Shown here piece by piece: positions 6,103-7,087 of a stretch of 7,087 nt of DNA. The position numbers and the translations under genes were made by a program. The notes below the pieces were generated by a model. It did not search any database and was not told where the DNA came from. It saw only the letters and a program-made list of their open reading frames with translations. The DNA lies in contig CAMKPI010000081.1 in NCBI GenBank assembly GCA_946414625.1, positions 1-7,087 on the forward strand, written 5' to 3'. Position 1 is the first letter of the stretch; every line of letters starts with the position of its first letter. This stretch comes from an uncultured Spirochaetaceae bacterium. Its GTDB lineage: Bacteria; Spirochaetota; Spirochaetia; Sphaerochaetales; Sphaerochaetaceae.

Positions 6103-6621
6103 ATGTTCACTTTCTCTGTTATAACCGTTTCAGACCGTGCTTACCACGGGGAGTATGAGGATAAGAGCGGGTCTGTCATCGAGGCATTTCTCGTTTCCAG
6201 GGGATATTCCCTCTTGCATAAAGAAATTGTTCCCGATGAGAAAGAGATGATTGAAAACGCGATTCTGCGCCTGGTAGGAGAAGGGAAAACTCCGGATGAG
6301 GCATCCTTCACCGACGAGGCCTCTTCAGATCTTGTTCTCACAACAGGCGGCACGGGTTTTTCTCCCCGCGATATCACTCCCGAGGCGACTCTTGCCGTTG
6401 CATGGAAAATAGCTCCGGGCCTTTCGGAAGCGATTCGCGCGGCAAGCCTCACGAAAACGCCTCACGGAATGCTTTCCCGAGGGGTGTCGGTGATTCGAGG
6501 TTCGTCGTTGATAATAAATCTTCCCGGCTCGCCGCGCGCTGTTGTTGACGCCTTGGAAGCGGTGGTCTGTGCGTTGCCCCACGCTTTGGGACTATTGAAA
6601 GGCGAGAAGCTCGACTCTTGA
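6103..6621 (+). CDS. mogA: Molybdopterin adenylyltransferase (MogA/MoaB family)
   Basis: MogA-type enzymes adenylate molybdopterin with ATP in the cytoplasm, preparing it for molybdate insertion. The single-domain protein has 172 residues, typical of the MogA/MoaB family. Landmarks are VITVSDRAYHGEYEDKSG (6-23), the nucleotide/pterin loop TTGGTGFSPRDITPEAT (80-96) with Asp90 matching a catalytic Asp of MogA, LSRGVSVIRGSSLIINLPGSP (in 124-144), and a C-terminal helix. An acidic stretch between helix and strand (GEGKTPDEASFTDEASSD, 59-76) is somewhat longer than I expect. ATG 6103 is chosen because AGGAG (6091-6095) sits 7 bases before it. The in-frame TTG at 6082 would add seven residues and place the ribosome site inside the gene. 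The gap to the preceding gene is 54 bases, consistent with one operon. MoaB instead of MogA is possible, as the two are hard to separate by eye. Confidence 0.9.
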   Translation: MFTFSVITVSDRAYHGEYEDKSGSVIEAFLVSRGYSLLHKEIVPDEKEMIENAILRLVGEGKTPDEASFTDEASSDLVLTTGGTGFSPRDITPEATLAVAWKIAPGLSEAIRAASLTKTPHGMLSRGVSVIRGSSLIINLPGSPRAVVDALEAVVCALPHALGLLKGEKLDS

Positions 6622-6657
6622 GAGACTCCGTTTGGAATCCAAGGGCGGGATTGTGGT

Positions 6658-6753
6658 ATGTGGGCAACGGATTCAGAACCTTACGCCAGATCCAAGCCTT
6701 ACGTTGAATATTGCTATGAACTGATAAAAATAGAAAAGGGGGAGGAAAAATGA
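6658..6753 (+). CDS. Possible small ORF of 31 codons coupled to modA
   Basis: An ATG at 6658 opens a 31-residue frame (it begins MWATDSEPYARSK and ends IKIEKGEEK) whose TGA overlaps the modA ATG as ATGA. The product is hydrophilic, with no membrane segment or recognised motif. GGGCGGG (6643-6649) lies 8 bases upstream as a poor ribosome site. The same frame is open all the way back to the mogA stop codon, so an open stretch of 43 codons could be chance. It might be a translated leader that couples translation to modA, or nothing. modA has its own good ribosome site inside this frame, which lowers the need for coupling. Confidence 0.2.
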   Translation: MWATDSEPYARSKPYVEYCYELIKIEKGEEK

Positions 6754-7087
6754 GAAAGGTCTTTATTGTTCTTTTGGTGGCGCTGTTGACGGTCTTATCC
6801 GCATTTGCCGGCGGGAAAAAGGAGTCGTCGGCATCAGGAAAAGACAGCAGAGCCGAGGTGGTTGTGTTTGCAGCCGCGTCGATGACTGAAACGTTGACGC
6901 AGATTAAGGCCGATTATGAAAGGATCCATCCCGAAGTCGAGATTGTCTTAAACCTCGATTCATCCGGCACACTGAAGACGCAGATTGAGCAGGGCGCCGA
7001 CTGTGATATTTTCATTTCGGCGGCGCAGAAGCAGATGAACGCCCTTGCGGCCGGCGGGTTTATAGACAACACCTCCCGGGTAAACCT
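6750..7087 (+). CDS. modA: Molybdate ABC transporter substrate-binding protein, 3' end missing
   Basis: ModA captures molybdate (and tungstate) outside the inner membrane and delivers it to the ModBC transporter. The first 112 residues are present and the frame runs off the window. Residues 1-20 form a signal peptide: a basic start (MRK), a hydrophobic core (VFIVLLVALLTVLSA) and a probable cleavage after Ala20 in AFA-GG. There is no lipobox cysteine, so a soluble periplasmic protein is expected. Family landmarks are VVVFAAASMTETLTQI (37-52), with an oxyanion-binding serine expected at Ser44, and LDSSGTLKTQIEQGADCDIF (69-88) with a second binding serine near 72. IS-AAQKQMNAL (89-99) also fits. 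GGAGG (6741-6745), within a G-rich run starting at 6738, is a strong ribosome site 4 bases before the ATG. The 128-base gap after mogA still fits the same operon, because I see no good promoter in it. Confidence 0.93.
   Translation, partial: MRKVFIVLLVALLTVLSAFAGGKKESSASGKDSRAEVVVFAAASMTETLTQIKADYERIHPEVEIVLNLDSSGTLKTQIEQGADCDIFISAAQKQMNALAAGGFIDNTSRVN

Noticed and set aside
6619..6660. Possible selenocysteine readthrough of the mogA TGA, given the open frame and hairpin after it
   Set aside because: MogA-family proteins are complete at this length and are not selenoproteins. The hairpin loop (AAT) does not look like a bacterial SECIS element.
6679..6703. Direct repeat of CCTTACG (6679-6685 and 6697-6703) before modA as a regulator site
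   Set aside because: Seven-base direct repeats are common by chance and it shows no symmetry or link to a promoter.
6704..6730. TTGAAT and TAAAAA as a promoter for modA
   Set aside because: The spacing is about 14 bases and the -10 match is poor, so transcription from the upstream promoter is more likely.

Overview
The window is about 7.1 kb of bacterial DNA. All supported genes lie on the + strand in two functional blocks, with a control region of about 520 bases between them. The first block (bases 2 to 4498) is the 3' end of a cell-surface polysaccharide locus: the C-terminal part of a family 2 glycosyltransferase, then a complete dTDP-L-rhamnose pathway in the order rfbC, rfbD, rfbA, rfbB. 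The second block (5020 to the window end) is a molybdenum block: a MoeA/MoaB-type molybdopterin-binding protein with a C-terminal cysteine cluster, a MogA-type molybdopterin adenylyltransferase, and the start of modA, the periplasmic molybdate-binding protein. The modB and modC transporter genes would be expected just beyond the window.

The rhamnose genes are closely packed (gaps of 12, 67 and 33 bases, and an ATGA overlap between rfbD and rfbA), so they probably form one transcript entering from upstream. RfbA activates glucose-1-phosphate with dTTP, RfbB makes the 4-keto-6-deoxy sugar, RfbC epimerises it and RfbD reduces it to dTDP-L-rhamnose. The upstream glycosyltransferase is a plausible user of such sugars. 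A weak hairpin and a better terminator candidate (about 4559 to 4590) follow rfbB.

A near-consensus sigma-70 type promoter (TTGACT, 16 bases, TATAAT, 4676 to 4703) starts the molybdenum block. Just downstream, where the transcript should begin, is a 24-bp dyad (4713 to 4736) whose size and CG ends resemble ModE-type molybdate-responsive operators. The leader of about 310 bases before the first molybdenum gene contains no convincing gene and ends in a 17-bp tandem repeat.

Organism: the export signal of ModA without a lipoprotein cysteine suggests a cell with a periplasm. The GGKKES start of its mature part is a style I associate with spirochaetes. The cysteine-tailed molybdopterin-binding protein is typical of anaerobes. 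A spirochaete-like or other anaerobic diderm is my best guess, with Synergistota or Bacillota as alternatives; this is weakly supported. Sampled 60-base lines are clearly more AT-rich in the polysaccharide genes (about 37 to 42% GC) than in the molybdenum genes (about 62%). I see no RNA gene, CRISPR array, transposase or clearly novel multi-gene system. The most interesting signals are the control region of the molybdenum block, the cysteine-tailed protein, the insertion in RfbD and a possible small coupled ORF before modA.
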